Part shown: positions 8,901-18,085 of the stretch, piece after piece
How the letters are laid out: each line of letters opens with the position of its first letter
How positions within the stretch are numbered: the stretch's first letter is position 1
Assembly: GCF_017832975.1 (NCBI RefSeq)
Contig: NZ_JAFIBI010000001.1
Coordinates: 1,178,001-1,242,000, forward strand
Origin: Arthrobacter sp. PvP023
Lineage (GTDB): Bacteria; Actinomycetota; Actinomycetes; Actinomycetales; Micrococcaceae
DNA: 64,000 nucleotides
Reading direction: 5' to 3'
Translations under genes and position numbers: made by a program
The notes under the pieces: model-generated
The model's database searches: none
What the model saw: the letters and a program-made list of their open reading frames with translations, nothing else
What the model was told of the DNA's origin: nothing

Positions 8901-9848
8901 ATGCGCTGCAAAAATGTGGATTCAGGAAACGCAATTCGCCGTGCCGCCGTGGGACTTGTTGCCCTCGCAGCACTCTTAGCGCCGGCGCCTGTGGCGTCCG
9001 CCGCCCCGCCGTCAAACGGCCACGACAAAGTCATTGAGCTCCCGGGCGCGTCGTCGGCCGAGGGCATAGCCGAGGGGGAGGGCACCAGCTTCTTCGCCGG
9101 GGACCTGCTCAAGGGGGATATTTTCCGCGGTGACATCCGCAGGGGAACCGCCAGGCTTTACATTGACGTGCCCGACGGCCGGATGGCGGTCGGCATGAAG
9201 GTGGACGTGGAGAACGGCCTGCTCTTCGTGGCCGGCGGCGCCACCGGCCAGGCCTACGTCTATGACACTGACACCCGAAAGACAGTGGCCACCTATCAGC
9301 TGACCACTGAACCGGCGTTTATCAATGACGTCGCAGTGACCCCCGACGGCGCCTGGTTCACCAACTCGCGCAAGGGTGAGCTGTACTTCGTCCCGGTGGA
9401 CCGCCACGGCACACCGGGCGAGGCCAGCACGCTCGAACTGACCGGACCGGCCGCGGCCACCCCGGCCGACTTCAACCTGAACGGCATCGCGGCCGTCCGG
9501 GGCGGCCGGACCCTGATCGTGGCCCACACCGCCAACGAGGCCCTGTACACGGTGGACCCGGACTCCGGTTCCAGCGCCGACATCACCGGCGCCGGCCTGC
9601 CCTTCGTGGACGGGATCGTGGTGAAGGGGAACACCCTCTGGGCCGTTCAGAACATGCTCAACCAGGTGAGCCGTGTCCGGCTGGACTCCCGGCTGGATTC
9701 CTTCGAGGTCAGGGACGTGATCACCAGCCCTGACTTCCAGGTCCCGACGACGGCAGCCCTGTTCGGCGATACGCTCGCCGTGGTCAATGCGAAGTTCGGC
9801 GTTCCCGGGGCCAGCACCTACGAAGTGGTCCTCGCCGACGCCCGCTAA
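8901..9848 (+). CDS. Secreted SMP-30/beta-propeller-like protein
   Basis: 315-aa exported protein. A signal peptide (VGLVALAALLAPAPVASA) ends near residue 34. The rest shows repeating propeller-like blades (FINDVAVTPDGAWFTNS, VDGIVVKGNTLWAVQN) as in SMP-30/gluconolactonase-like or NHL-like proteins. It is sometimes annotated as superoxide dismutase in relatives, but no metal site is seen to support that. ATG 8901 is chosen because GGAGAG lies at 8886-8891. A GTG at 8841 would add 20 residues before the signal peptide and seems less likely. A strong terminator follows. Confidence 0.78.
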   Translation: MRCKNVDSGNAIRRAAVGLVALAALLAPAPVASAAPPSNGHDKVIELPGASSAEGIAEGEGTSFFAGDLLKGDIFRGDIRRGTARLYIDVPDGRMAVGMKVDVENGLLFVAGGATGQAYVYDTDTRKTVATYQLTTEPAFINDVAVTPDGAWFTNSRKGELYFVPVDRHGTPGEASTLELTGPAAATPADFNLNGIAAVRGGRTLIVAHTANEALYTVDPDSGSSADITGAGLPFVDGIVVKGNTLWAVQNMLNQVSRVRLDSRLDSFEVRDVITSPDFQVPTTAALFGDTLAVVNAKFGVPGASTYEVVLADAR

Positions 9849-9864
9849 GCGGTCTCGGAAAGCC

Positions 9865-9906
9865 AAGAGCCTGCCGGCCGGGTTGGTACCCGGCCGGCAG
9901 GCTCTT
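9865..9906. terminator. Strong intrinsic terminator between convergent genes
   Basis: Perfect 19-bp stem (9865-9883 with 9888-9906) and a 4-nt TGGT loop. The arms begin AAGAG and end CTCTT, giving a short U-rich edge in either direction. It lies between the beta-propeller gene and the alpha-galactosidase gene, which are convergent, so it probably works both ways. Confidence 0.85.
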
Positions 9907-9937
9907 TGGGACGCGGTGAAACTACACGGCGTTGAGG

Positions 9938-12145
9938 CTACACGGCAGTGAAGCTGAGCAGCAGTGCATGCTCCGGGTTGAGGACGGGCATGGGCAGGCC
10001 CACCTCGGACAGGAACCGGCCGCTGGCTTCTGCACCCTCGGTCAGCCATGCGGGGGGCTGCGCCTGGGTGTAGTTGTGCGCGTAGTCGGCATCGCCGGGC
10101 GTCGGGAAGATGGCCTCCACGCGGTAGCTGCGGTCCTGGTCCAGTCCCGGAATGGTGATGCGGCCCGGCTGCTCCGCGAGCGAGGTCCTGGTGCTGACCA
10201 GCGCGAACAGTGCCGCCGTGTCCCCGGTTGCGGGGCTGCCGTGGGAAACGACGCCGTGCAGCATCAGCGAATCGTCGGCAACATCCGCCCGGACCATCCG
10301 GCCCGAGTGGATCAGGCCGCGGTGCTCCTTGTAGAGCCCGATGAAACGCTTGAGTTCTTCGCGCTCCGCGCCGTGGACCTGGCGGACGTCCCACTCGAGG
10401 CCGAAGTGTCCGAACAAGGCGGTGATGGCTCGGAACGAAACGTCGTGCGTGCGGCCCGTGGTGTGGGACGTGGTGGGGCCGATGTGTCCTCCGACCAGTT
10501 CCGGCGGCACCACCAGTCCGGTCCAGCGCTGGATGGTCTGGCGTTCCAGGGCATCGTTGCAGTCCGAAGCCCAGATCCGGTCCGTGCGTTCCAGGATGCC
10601 CAGGTCCACGCGTGCCCCGCCGGAAGAGCAGCTCTCGATCTCGAGGCCGGGATGGGCTTTCCTGAGCTCGTCGAAGAGGCGGTAGGCGGCCAGGGTCTGT
10701 TCGTGGACGGAGGCGCGCCCGGCGTGGCCGTGCTCGGTGAGGTCCCGGTTCTGGTCCCACTTCAGGTAGCTGATGTTGTTTTCGCGCAACAGGGCGTCGA
10801 TCCGGTCGAAGACGTACTGCCAGGCCTCGGGATTGACCAGGTCGATGACGTGCTGGTGGCGCCAGGTCAACGGCAGCCGGCCGCCGTCCTTGTGGGACCG
10901 TGCGGCGGGCCCGACGATCCAGTCCGGGTGGGCGCGCGCGGTGTCCGAGTCCAGGTTGATCATTTCGGGCTCCACCCAGAGGCCGAATTCCATGCCGCGG
11001 GAGGTGACGGCGTCGATCAGGGGCGTGAGGCCGTCCGGCCAGAGGCCTTCGTCCACGTACCAGTCGCCCAGGCCTGCCTGGTCGTGCCGGCGGCCGCGGA
11101 ACCACCCGTCGTCGAGCACGAAGCGCTCCACGCCCAGGTCCGCCGCGGAATCGGCCAGTTCGACCAGCGTGCCGAGATCGTGGTTGAAGTAGACGGCTTC
11201 CCAGACGTTCAGCACCACAGGCCGGGCCTTGCCGGTGCCCGCAGTGCCTGCTCCTGAAACGGCTGACGGCGCAGGCAGCACGTGGTGCGGGCGGCTCCTG
11301 AACCAGCTGTAGAAAGCTTCGCTGATGCCGTCCAGGCCACGGTCCGAGTAGGCCGCGAAGAGAGCGGGGGTGGTGTAGCTGCCGTTCGCCTGGAGGACCA
11401 CTTCGGCGGGACCCAGCAGCTCGGACCCTCCGATGACGGTCCGTCCGTCCCCGATGCTGTCCGCGAACTGCTCATGGTTTCCGCTCCAGGCCAGGTGGGT
11501 GGCCCAGACCTTGCCGTGGCGGTTGCCGAAGCCTGCCGTGCCGGCGGCCAGCAGCAGAGAGGAGTCGTGTCCGGTGCGGCCGTGCCGGCCGGTCCGCACC
11601 CAGGTGCCCTGCTGGATGGCGCGGCGCTGGGGGTGGCGTTCACGGCACCACCGTCCGGTCAGGTCAAGGAGTTCGACGGCGTCGGGAGCCACCGGCAGCA
11701 CGGTGGCCAGTTCGTCGAGCTGAAAAGGCGACGTGCCGGTGTTGGTGACGGTGTGGCGCATTTCCAGCAGCCCGCCGTCGTGCAGTTCCAGCGTGGATTC
11801 AACGGAGATGCCGGCATCGGGATCAGACTGGACAATCACAGCTGAACTTCCTCCGGTCTTGACGTCCGTGACGCGGAGGCGGACGGAAAAGTCGTAGCCG
11901 GGTACGCCGTCGGCGATCCGGTGCCCCCGGAGGGCCGGGCGTCCACGCCAGCTGGAGGATGCCTGCGGAAGCAGCCCGGCGGGGACGGCGGCGTCGACGG
12001 CGGACGGCGGGATCGCTTCGCCGAGGATGGCCAGATCGGGCAGTGAAGCGCCCAGATCGGCGCCCCAGTGAATGACCTCGGCCTCCCCGCTGTCGAAGCT
12101 GATCACCAGGCTGGTGCCGGCGGAGCGGAGGTGCAGGGGATCCAT
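9938..12145 (-). CDS. Alpha-galactosidase, GH36
   Basis: Hydrolyses terminal alpha-1,6-galactose from melibiose or raffinose-type sugars. The 735-aa product has the full GH36 layout: an N-terminal beta-sandwich (to ~280), a catalytic barrel and a C-terminal beta domain. The nucleophile is Asp464 in YLKWDQNRD and the acid/base is Asp528 in SDCNDALERQ, the usual spacing of about 60 residues. WFRGRRHDQAGLGDWYVD and WVEPEMINLDSD are further family motifs. No signal peptide is present, so it acts in the cytoplasm on imported sugar. It is the last gene of the import operon. Confidence 0.95.
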   Translation of the reverse strand: MDPLHLRSAGTSLVISFDSGEAEVIHWGADLGASLPDLAILGEAIPPSAVDAAVPAGLLPQASSSWRGRPALRGHRIADGVPGYDFSVRLRVTDVKTGGSSAVIVQSDPDAGISVESTLELHDGGLLEMRHTVTNTGTSPFQLDELATVLPVAPDAVELLDLTGRWCRERHPQRRAIQQGTWVRTGRHGRTGHDSSLLLAAGTAGFGNRHGKVWATHLAWSGNHEQFADSIGDGRTVIGGSELLGPAEVVLQANGSYTTPALFAAYSDRGLDGISEAFYSWFRSRPHHVLPAPSAVSGAGTAGTGKARPVVLNVWEAVYFNHDLGTLVELADSAADLGVERFVLDDGWFRGRRHDQAGLGDWYVDEGLWPDGLTPLIDAVTSRGMEFGLWVEPEMINLDSDTARAHPDWIVGPAARSHKDGGRLPLTWRHQHVIDLVNPEAWQYVFDRIDALLRENNISYLKWDQNRDLTEHGHAGRASVHEQTLAAYRLFDELRKAHPGLEIESCSSGGARVDLGILERTDRIWASDCNDALERQTIQRWTGLVVPPELVGGHIGPTTSHTTGRTHDVSFRAITALFGHFGLEWDVRQVHGAEREELKRFIGLYKEHRGLIHSGRMVRADVADDSLMLHGVVSHGSPATGDTAALFALVSTRTSLAEQPGRITIPGLDQDRSYRVEAIFPTPGDADYAHNYTQAQPPAWLTEGAEASGRFLSEVGLPMPVLNPEHALLLSFTAV

Positions 12146-12318
12146 GGGGGTTCTCTTTCGTTGTGGCGGGCGTCCGGTGACGCTGCCGGCGGGGTTCGTA
12201 TGGTGTGTTTGTCAGTACGTGCGGGGTGGAGCGCCCCGGGTGCCGCCGCTCCGCGAGGATGAAGCGGCGGCACCGGGGCCGTGGCTGCGACCACTTACGC
12301 AGCCACTACAGGTGCGAT

Positions 12319-13662
12319 CTACTTGAAGAGATCGTTCACCTGGTTGTTGGCTTCGGTCAAGGAGCTGGCAGGCTTTTTGCCGGATACCACAGCGTCCATG
12401 GCAGGCTCCATGATGCCCTTGACCTTGGCAGTATTGTCAGTGATGGGGTAGAGGAAAGTAGTTCCGTTCTTGACGTGCTCGGTGAAGGCGGTGACATCTA
12501 CACCCTTGGCCTTGAATGCTTCCGCAGCTTTTTCGGAAGAGGCCTTGAGGGCCGGGAACACTACAGCCTTGGATGCGACGACGTCCTGGCAAGGTGCCGA
12601 GGCAAGGTACTCCACCCACTTGATGGCGGCGTCCTTCTTCTTGGTGCCGGCCCAGATCGAGTCGGCCAGGCCGTTGAACATCGAGGCCCGCTTGCCTTCC
12701 GGACCCACGGGGGTGGGAGCGATGCCCACCTCAACACCCTTGTACCCGGTGTACTGGCCGATCATCCATGAGCCGTGGGCGTTGATGGCTGACTTGCCTG
12801 CGGCGAAGGTGTCGGCCATGGCCGCGCCAACAGTGGTTTCGAGCTTGGGCATGTAGCCCTTGTCAACCAGCCCGGCGAACCAGTCGATTGAGGACTGGAA
12901 CTTGGGGTCGTCATAGTTGTAGTGCGTTCCCCACGGGTTTTTGTCCGTGTGTGACCAGCCGGTGGTGTTGGTGAGGTAGCTCCACTCAGTCTGGCCTGAG
13001 GAGTCGCCGCCGCCGTTGAGTCCAAGGCCGTAGACATCCACATTGTTCTTGTCGAAGCCCGCTTCGTCCCCGCGCTTGCCGTTCTTGTCAACGGTCAGGT
13101 GGGCAATGACCTTCTCGTACGTGCCGCCGTCCTGCGGGTTCCAGGTGAGGTTCTTCATCTCTTCTTCAGAGACGCCGGCCTTGGAAAGCATGGCCTTGTT
13201 GTAGAACAACCCGATGGTGTCCCAGTCCTTCGGCAGGCCGTAGCGCTTGCCGTCCTGGCCCACCCAGAGGTCCGCGAGTCCCTCGTTGTAGGCGGACAGG
13301 TCCACGTTGTCCTTCTTGACGGCGTCGTCAATGGGGAGCAGCTGCTTGTTCGCGGCGAGCTCGCCGTAGCGGCCCAGGTGGTTGGTGAAGACGTCGGGAG
13401 CCGTGCCGCCAACGAACCCGTTCGTGAGCGTGCTCCAGTAATCGTCCCAGCCGCGCTGGGTGATCTTGACCTTGATGTCCGGGTTGGCCTTCTGGAAGTC
13501 ATCAGCGCACTGCTGGTAGGCGGGAAGCTGGTTGGCGTCCCAGAGCCAGTAGCTGAGCTCGCCCTTGGCCGATTCTGCTGAGGATCCTGAGCCGCCGCCA
13601 CAGGCGGAGAGTGAGAGCGCGATGGCTGCGGCGACGGCGACGGTGCCGAGGGATTTCTTCAT
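12319..13662 (-). CDS. Sugar ABC transporter substrate-binding lipoprotein
   Basis: 447-aa extracellular solute-binding protein (family 1) anchored by a lipid. The signal sequence has lipobox LSAC at Cys21, followed by GGGSGSSAES. The body has the cluster B binding-protein pattern ADDFQKANPDIKVKI and GTAPDVFTNHLG. It delivers an oligosaccharide, probably an alpha-galactoside given the GH36 gene downstream, to the two permeases encoded upstream. It lies 58 bp after the second permease, and a 173-bp gap separates it from the galactosidase gene. Confidence 0.92.
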   Translation of the reverse strand: MKKSLGTVAVAAAIALSLSACGGGSGSSAESAKGELSYWLWDANQLPAYQQCADDFQKANPDIKVKITQRGWDDYWSTLTNGFVGGTAPDVFTNHLGRYGELAANKQLLPIDDAVKKDNVDLSAYNEGLADLWVGQDGKRYGLPKDWDTIGLFYNKAMLSKAGVSEEEMKNLTWNPQDGGTYEKVIAHLTVDKNGKRGDEAGFDKNNVDVYGLGLNGGGDSSGQTEWSYLTNTTGWSHTDKNPWGTHYNYDDPKFQSSIDWFAGLVDKGYMPKLETTVGAAMADTFAAGKSAINAHGSWMIGQYTGYKGVEVGIAPTPVGPEGKRASMFNGLADSIWAGTKKKDAAIKWVEYLASAPCQDVVASKAVVFPALKASSEKAAEAFKAKGVDVTAFTEHVKNGTTFLYPITDNTAKVKGIMEPAMDAVVSGKKPASSLTEANNQVNDLFK

Positions 13663-13720
13663 TGTTTTCTTTCCGTTCGGGATGGGATGGGGAGTCGGGG
13701 TGGTGGGGAGAAGCAGGGGG

Positions 13721-14647
13721 TTACTTGATTCCGGAGAATCCGATGGAGTTGACGATTTTCTTGCCGAAGGCGGCGAAGAGGATCAGTACGGGCAAGGCAG
13801 ACACCAGGGTTGCGGCCATGAGGCCGGACCAGTCCGGCGCTCCCTGCGGGGATTGCGACTTGAAGACGCCGAGCCCCACCTGGAGGACTCGGACATCGTC
13901 CTGGGAACCGACCAGCAGGGGCCAGAAGTACTCGTTCCACTGCCCGATGAAGGTCAGCAGGGCCAGGGTGGCCAGGGGTGCGGCGGCATTCGGGAGAACG
14001 ATCTGGAAGAAGATGCGCAGGTGCTTGGCGCCGTCGAGCATGGCCGCCTCTTCCACTTCGCGTGACATGTTCAGGAAGAACTGACGGAGGAAGAAGATCG
14101 CGAAGGGGGTCATGAACACGTATGGCAGGACCATGCCGAGCATTGTGTTGAGCAGGTCCAGGTTCTTGATCAGCAGGAAGTTGGGCAGTGCGGTGAAGAT
14201 TGGCGGGACCAGCATGGTGCCCAGGAACAGGCTGAATACGGCGTTCCGGCCCTTCCAGCGCAGACGGGCAAAGGCGTAGGCGGCCATCGCGCTGAAGAAC
14301 ACGGCTCCGGCGGTGGTGATGGAGGAGAAGATGATCGAGTTGCGCAGGTACAGCCAGAAGTCGATGGCTGCGCCGGAACCGCCTTCGGCGACGGCGTCGG
14401 CCGGGCTCTGCAGCCCGAACACGCGCATGAAGGCACCCAGCGTGAAGTCCGCCGGAAGGAGGCTGGCCGATTGGGAGGCCAGTGACCCGTTGGTGGACAG
14501 TGCCGTGCGGAGCACCCAGAGGAACGGGACCACAGAGACCGCGATGGCCAGGGCCAGCAGGGCCCAGGCGCCTGCGCGGCGGGTGTTGAAGGGACGGCGA
14601 CGGCGGGTGGTGGCCGGCTTCGGTGCGCGGCTGGTGGTGGTGGTCAT
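13721..14647 (-). CDS. Carbohydrate ABC transporter permease (MalG/MsmG type)
   Basis: 308-aa inner-membrane permease with six predicted membrane segments. The EAA loop, which contacts the ATPase, reads EEAAMLDGAKHLRIFFQIVLPNAAAPLATL. It forms a heterodimer with the adjacent MalF-type permease. The N-terminal cytoplasmic tail is Arg/Thr-rich. It starts 10 bp after the partner gene ends. Confidence 0.93.
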   Translation of the reverse strand: MTTTTSRAPKPATTRRRRPFNTRRAGAWALLALAIAVSVVPFLWVLRTALSTNGSLASQSASLLPADFTLGAFMRVFGLQSPADAVAEGGSGAAIDFWLYLRNSIIFSSITTAGAVFFSAMAAYAFARLRWKGRNAVFSLFLGTMLVPPIFTALPNFLLIKNLDLLNTMLGMVLPYVFMTPFAIFFLRQFFLNMSREVEEAAMLDGAKHLRIFFQIVLPNAAAPLATLALLTFIGQWNEYFWPLLVGSQDDVRVLQVGLGVFKSQSPQGAPDWSGLMAATLVSALPVLILFAAFGKKIVNSIGFSGIK

Positions 14648-14657
14648 GCGGGGCTCC

Positions 14658-15599
14658 TTAGTCCAGGTCCGACTCGTTGCCCCGGAGGAACTTCATCTGA
14701 ATGAAGGCAACGAGGGCGAGGATGAGGAAGAGAATGACGGCGATGGCGGACCCGTAGCCGAAGTCCGACTCAGTGAAGGCGCGCTGGTAGATGTAGTACT
14801 GGATGACGCGGGTGGCGTTGACCGGTCCGCCCTGGGTGGTCACGGCCACGGTGTCGAAGACCTGGAAAGAGCCGATCACCGTCACCACGAGTACCAGAAC
14901 CAGGACCGGGCGCAGCAACGGCATGGTCACCTTGCGGAACGTCTGGAACGGAGACGCGCCGTCAAGGTTGGCCACTTCATAAAGGTGCTGCGGGATGGCC
15001 TGGAGGCCGGCAAAGATGAGCAGTGCGGTGTAGCCCATGTGCCGCCAGGTGTTGATCAGGGCCTGGGTGGGGATTGCCCACTCCTCACTGCCGAAGAACG
15101 CGACGCGGGGAAGGCCGCTCCATTCGATGAACTGGTTCACCACGCCGATCTGGTAGTCCAGCATCCAGAACCAGAGCAGGGCGGCGATCACGTTTGACAT
15201 CAGGTAGGGAAGCAGCAGGGCCCCTCGCACAAGGGTGGATTTAGCCACCCTGTCCATCAGCAGTGCCAGGCCGAGTGCCAGGGCCGTCTGGAGCACGATA
15301 TTGATGAGGACGTACTGCCCTGTGACGGCCAAGGAATTCCAGAACAGGGCATCCTTGGCAATCGCTGCGTAATTGTCGAAGCCGACCCATTCCGGGTCAC
15401 CGAGGATGTTGTATTCCGTGAAGCTCAAGTAGATACCGCGGAACGTGGGCACAACGTAGAAGAGGATGAACCCGATCATCGCCGGGGCAATGAAGAAGAG
15501 GGCGATCTTGAGGTCGCCGAACCGGCGGAGGCCGCCTCGCGGCGTTGGCGCTCCGGACCGGAGCTTTGCAGAACTCTCGTGCTTGGTAAGGGTGGTCAT
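14658..15599 (-). CDS. Carbohydrate ABC transporter permease (MalF/MsmF type)
   Basis: 313-aa membrane permease. Its EAA loop YEVANLDGASPFQTFRKVTMPLLRPV confirms the type. ATG 15599 (MTTLTKHESSAKLRSG) is chosen because AAAGGGTCGAAG precedes it; the frame is open further upstream but crosses the operator region. It is the first gene of the four-gene import operon, and no ATP-binding subunit is present in the locus. Confidence 0.93.
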   Translation of the reverse strand: MTTLTKHESSAKLRSGAPTPRGGLRRFGDLKIALFFIAPAMIGFILFYVVPTFRGIYLSFTEYNILGDPEWVGFDNYAAIAKDALFWNSLAVTGQYVLINIVLQTALALGLALLMDRVAKSTLVRGALLLPYLMSNVIAALLWFWMLDYQIGVVNQFIEWSGLPRVAFFGSEEWAIPTQALINTWRHMGYTALLIFAGLQAIPQHLYEVANLDGASPFQTFRKVTMPLLRPVLVLVLVVTVIGSFQVFDTVAVTTQGGPVNATRVIQYYIYQRAFTESDFGYGSAIAVILFLILALVAFIQMKFLRGNESDLD

Positions 15600-15642
15600 C
15601 TTCGACCCTTTCCTGACTGTGATGTGGATTACAACTGAGGAT

Positions 15643-15662
15643 GAATCTACACGAGTAGATTC
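15643..15662. promoter_or_regulatory. Palindromic operator in the divergent sugar-locus promoter region
   Basis: GAATCTACACGAGTAGATTC is a 20-bp inverted repeat with 8-bp perfect arms (GAATCTAC/GTAGATTC) and a 4-bp centre. Its size and position fit a LacI-family operator, and a LacI regulator is encoded 1.4 kb away. It lies 44 bp upstream of the permease start and so is placed to control the import operon. Confidence 0.65.
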
Positions 15663-15722
15663 GAGGTGGCAAGTATTTCTTCCCATGAATCGGGAGGATT
15701 TCCGATATCGCCGAAAATTCGT

Positions 15723-15739
15723 TGACTCGAGTAGATTCC
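15723..15739. promoter_or_regulatory. Second, partly degenerate operator half-site
   Basis: The right arm GTAGATTC of the upstream palindrome recurs at 15731-15738 with a TCGA centre, giving GACTCGAGTAGATTC, while the left arm is poorly conserved. It lies 75 bp before the Gfo/Idh/MocA start. Two sites about 76 bp apart could let one LacI-type regulator loop the divergent promoters. Confidence 0.4.
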
Positions 15740-15813
15740 GGTGGAAGACTCGCAGTAAGCCCGCAGGGGCCAGTCGTGCCCGGTATCGCGGGCCAATCAG
15801 GGAAAGGTAAACA

Positions 15814-17016
15814 ATGACGTTTTCAATCGGAGTCGTCGGCGTCGGACAGTTCGGCGGCCATTTCGCCCACCTCTTCAAGCTCCACCCGGGAGTCAGCGAG
15901 GTCTACGTCGTCGACGAACGCCCGGAACGCGCCGCCGCAGCGCTTGAGCGCTGGGGGCTTGACGGCACCAAGGGGAGCTTCGAGGAGCTGCTGGAGTCCG
16001 ACGTCGATGCAGTCGCCATCTTCACGCAGCGCTGGACCCACGGTCCCCTGGTGGAACAGGCGCTGCGCGCCGGAAAGCATGTCTACTCCGCTGTTCCGAT
16101 GGCGGTTTCGGAAGAAGAGATCGAACGCATCATCGCGGCGGTGAAGGAAACCGGGCTTGTCTATGCGATGGGTGAGACCAGCTACTACAACCCCGCCACC
16201 GTGTACGCCCGCAACCAGCACGCGGCCGGCAAATTCGGCCGGATCTTCTACAGCGAAGGCGACTATGTCCACGACATGGACCTGGGCTTCTACGACGCCT
16301 ACCAGTACAGTGGCGGGGAATCGTGGAAGTCGACGGCGAGCTACCCGCCCATGCTGTACCCCACCCACGCCATCGGCGGCGTCCTGGGGGCGATTCCATC
16401 CCACGCAGTCAGCGTCAGCTGCATCGGAGTCCGGGACGACCGCAAGGACGGTGTCTTCGACAAGGACGTGAGCATGTTCGGCAACGACTTCTCCAACGCC
16501 ACGGCACTCTTTGAACTGAACGACGGCGGCGCCATGCGCACCAACGAAATGCGCCGCGTGGGGTATCCGTCTCACATCCGTGAATCACGGTTCCGCTTCT
16601 TCGGCACCGAGGCGAGCTTTGAGCAGCTTGCCAAGGTGACGGTGTGGCAGGACAAGGAAAACGTCCACGACATCTCCGAACAGGTGGAAACCCGGCCCAG
16701 CATCCCGCTGGACGACCCGTCGCTGGCCGACGTCGCCCCGGAACTGCGGGACGCCTTCATCTCCGGACTTGCCCCTGTGCACGACCGCGGACGCCTGCCG
16801 GAGGAATTCCGTGGCGCCCCGAACGGCCACGAAGGAAGCCACCAGTTCCTGGTGGACGACTTCGTGACGGCGGTCAACGAAGGGACGCTTCCGCCCGTCA
16901 ACGCCTGGGTTGCCGCGCGCTTCACGCTTCCCGGAATCGTGGCGCACGCCTCGGCCCAGCAGAACGGCGAACGCCTGCCGATCCGCGATTTTGGCGACGC
17001 TCCGCAGCGTGCATAG
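15814..17016 (+). CDS. Gfo/Idh/MocA family oxidoreductase
   Basis: 400-aa NAD(P)-dependent sugar dehydrogenase-like protein. The Rossmann motif is VGVVGVGQFGGHFAHLF (written from residue 5). The position normally holding the EKP catalytic-lysine motif reads GKHVYSAVPMAV, so the usual lysine is not seen. The second domain has YPTHAIGGVLGAIP. It is divergent from the alpha-galactoside import operon and followed 6 bp later by the LacI gene, so it probably works on a sugar from that pathway. Confidence 0.88.
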   Translation: MTFSIGVVGVGQFGGHFAHLFKLHPGVSEVYVVDERPERAAAALERWGLDGTKGSFEELLESDVDAVAIFTQRWTHGPLVEQALRAGKHVYSAVPMAVSEEEIERIIAAVKETGLVYAMGETSYYNPATVYARNQHAAGKFGRIFYSEGDYVHDMDLGFYDAYQYSGGESWKSTASYPPMLYPTHAIGGVLGAIPSHAVSVSCIGVRDDRKDGVFDKDVSMFGNDFSNATALFELNDGGAMRTNEMRRVGYPSHIRESRFRFFGTEASFEQLAKVTVWQDKENVHDISEQVETRPSIPLDDPSLADVAPELRDAFISGLAPVHDRGRLPEEFRGAPNGHEGSHQFLVDDFVTAVNEGTLPPVNAWVAARFTLPGIVAHASAQQNGERLPIRDFGDAPQRA

Positions 17017-17021
17017 CTAGC

Positions 17022-18050
17022 ATGTACTCCATGACCATTCCCGCAACGCATCCGCCCCGAGGCCCGGTAACCCGCAAGGATGTTGCCCGCTATGCGGGTG
17101 TGAGCACTGCGGTGGTCAGTTACGTTGTCAACGGCGGACCCAAGCGGGTTGCGCCGGCCACCGAGGCAAAGGTCCAGGACGCCATCCGCGTCCTGGGCTA
17201 CCGTCCCAACGCCGCGGCACGTGCGCTGAAACTCGGTTCCAGCGAAACCATCGGCCTGATCATTCCGGACAACAGCAACCCTTTCTTCTCCTTGCTGGCG
17301 CACGCGGTGGAAGACGCCGCCGCTGACCGGGGATTTGCGCTGGTTCTAACGAACTCGGACGGCAATGTAACGAAGGAAAGGCGGAACATCCGCAACTTGG
17401 CCGCCCGCCAGGTGGATGGCGTGGTGCTGGCCAGTGTGCTATTTGAACCGGACCTCGCGGAACTTGAGTCGGCCGAGATCCCCTCGGTATTGCTCAATCA
17501 CAGCGGGGATTCCCCCGGTTTCAACAGCGTGGGCGTGGATCTTGCCGCCGGCGCCAAGATCGGTGTGGAGCACCTGATCTGGCACGGCCACAAGAACATT
17601 GCGCTGGCCATGGGCACCAACGTCTCCAACGAGGTCGACGGACGTGAACAGGGCTGGCTTCAGGCGCTGGCTGCGGCCGGCCTGCCGGAAGGCCCCATTG
17701 TCCGCGGTGAATTCACCCGGGAGGGTGGCTACGCGGCGGGGCAGCGCCTGGTGGCTTCTGCCAGCCATCCGACCGCGGTGTTTGCGAGCTCCGACATGCA
17801 GGCCATCGGAATCCTCAGGGCCCTGCATGAGGCCGGCGTCTCCGTTCCGCAGGATATGGCGCTGACGTCCTTCGACGGGTCCGCCGAGGCGGAGTTCAGC
17901 TGGCCCGCACTGACCACAGTGGAGCAGCCGGTCCGCGCCATGGCGGAAGCCGCCGTCAGTGCCCTGGTGGGTGAAACGAAGGGAAGCCCGCCCGAACATA
18001 GGCTGTTCCCCACCCGGCTGCGCATCAGGCAGTCCTGCGGCTGCCCGTAG
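17022..18050 (+). CDS. LacI family transcriptional regulator
   Basis: 342-aa repressor. The N-terminal HTH and hinge helix are clear: VTRKDVARYAGVSTAVVSYV and RPNAAARALK. They are followed by a periplasmic-binding-like sensor domain (IGLIIPDNSNPFFSLL, FASSDMQAIGILRAL, LTSFDGSAEAEF). ATG 17022 or the in-frame ATG 17031 may be the start; there is no clear ribosome-binding site, consistent with coupling to the gene ending 5 bp upstream. It is likely the repressor acting on the palindrome at 15643 and controlling the GH36/ABC operon. Confidence 0.92.
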   Translation: MYSMTIPATHPPRGPVTRKDVARYAGVSTAVVSYVVNGGPKRVAPATEAKVQDAIRVLGYRPNAAARALKLGSSETIGLIIPDNSNPFFSLLAHAVEDAAADRGFALVLTNSDGNVTKERRNIRNLAARQVDGVVLASVLFEPDLAELESAEIPSVLLNHSGDSPGFNSVGVDLAAGAKIGVEHLIWHGHKNIALAMGTNVSNEVDGREQGWLQALAAAGLPEGPIVRGEFTREGGYAAGQRLVASASHPTAVFASSDMQAIGILRALHEAGVSVPQDMALTSFDGSAEAEFSWPALTTVEQPVRAMAEAAVSALVGETKGSPPEHRLFPTRLRIRQSCGCP

Positions 18051-18085
18051 CCGGACCCGGGCCGTGAACAGCGCCGGATGCAGGG

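Noticed and set aside
9012..11105. Long minus-strand open frame of 697 codons spanning the beta-propeller gene and part of the GH36 gene
   Set aside because: It is a shadow of two well-supported genes in other frames; composition (Arg/Pro/Gly-rich) and lack of motifs mark it as a GC-driven open frame.
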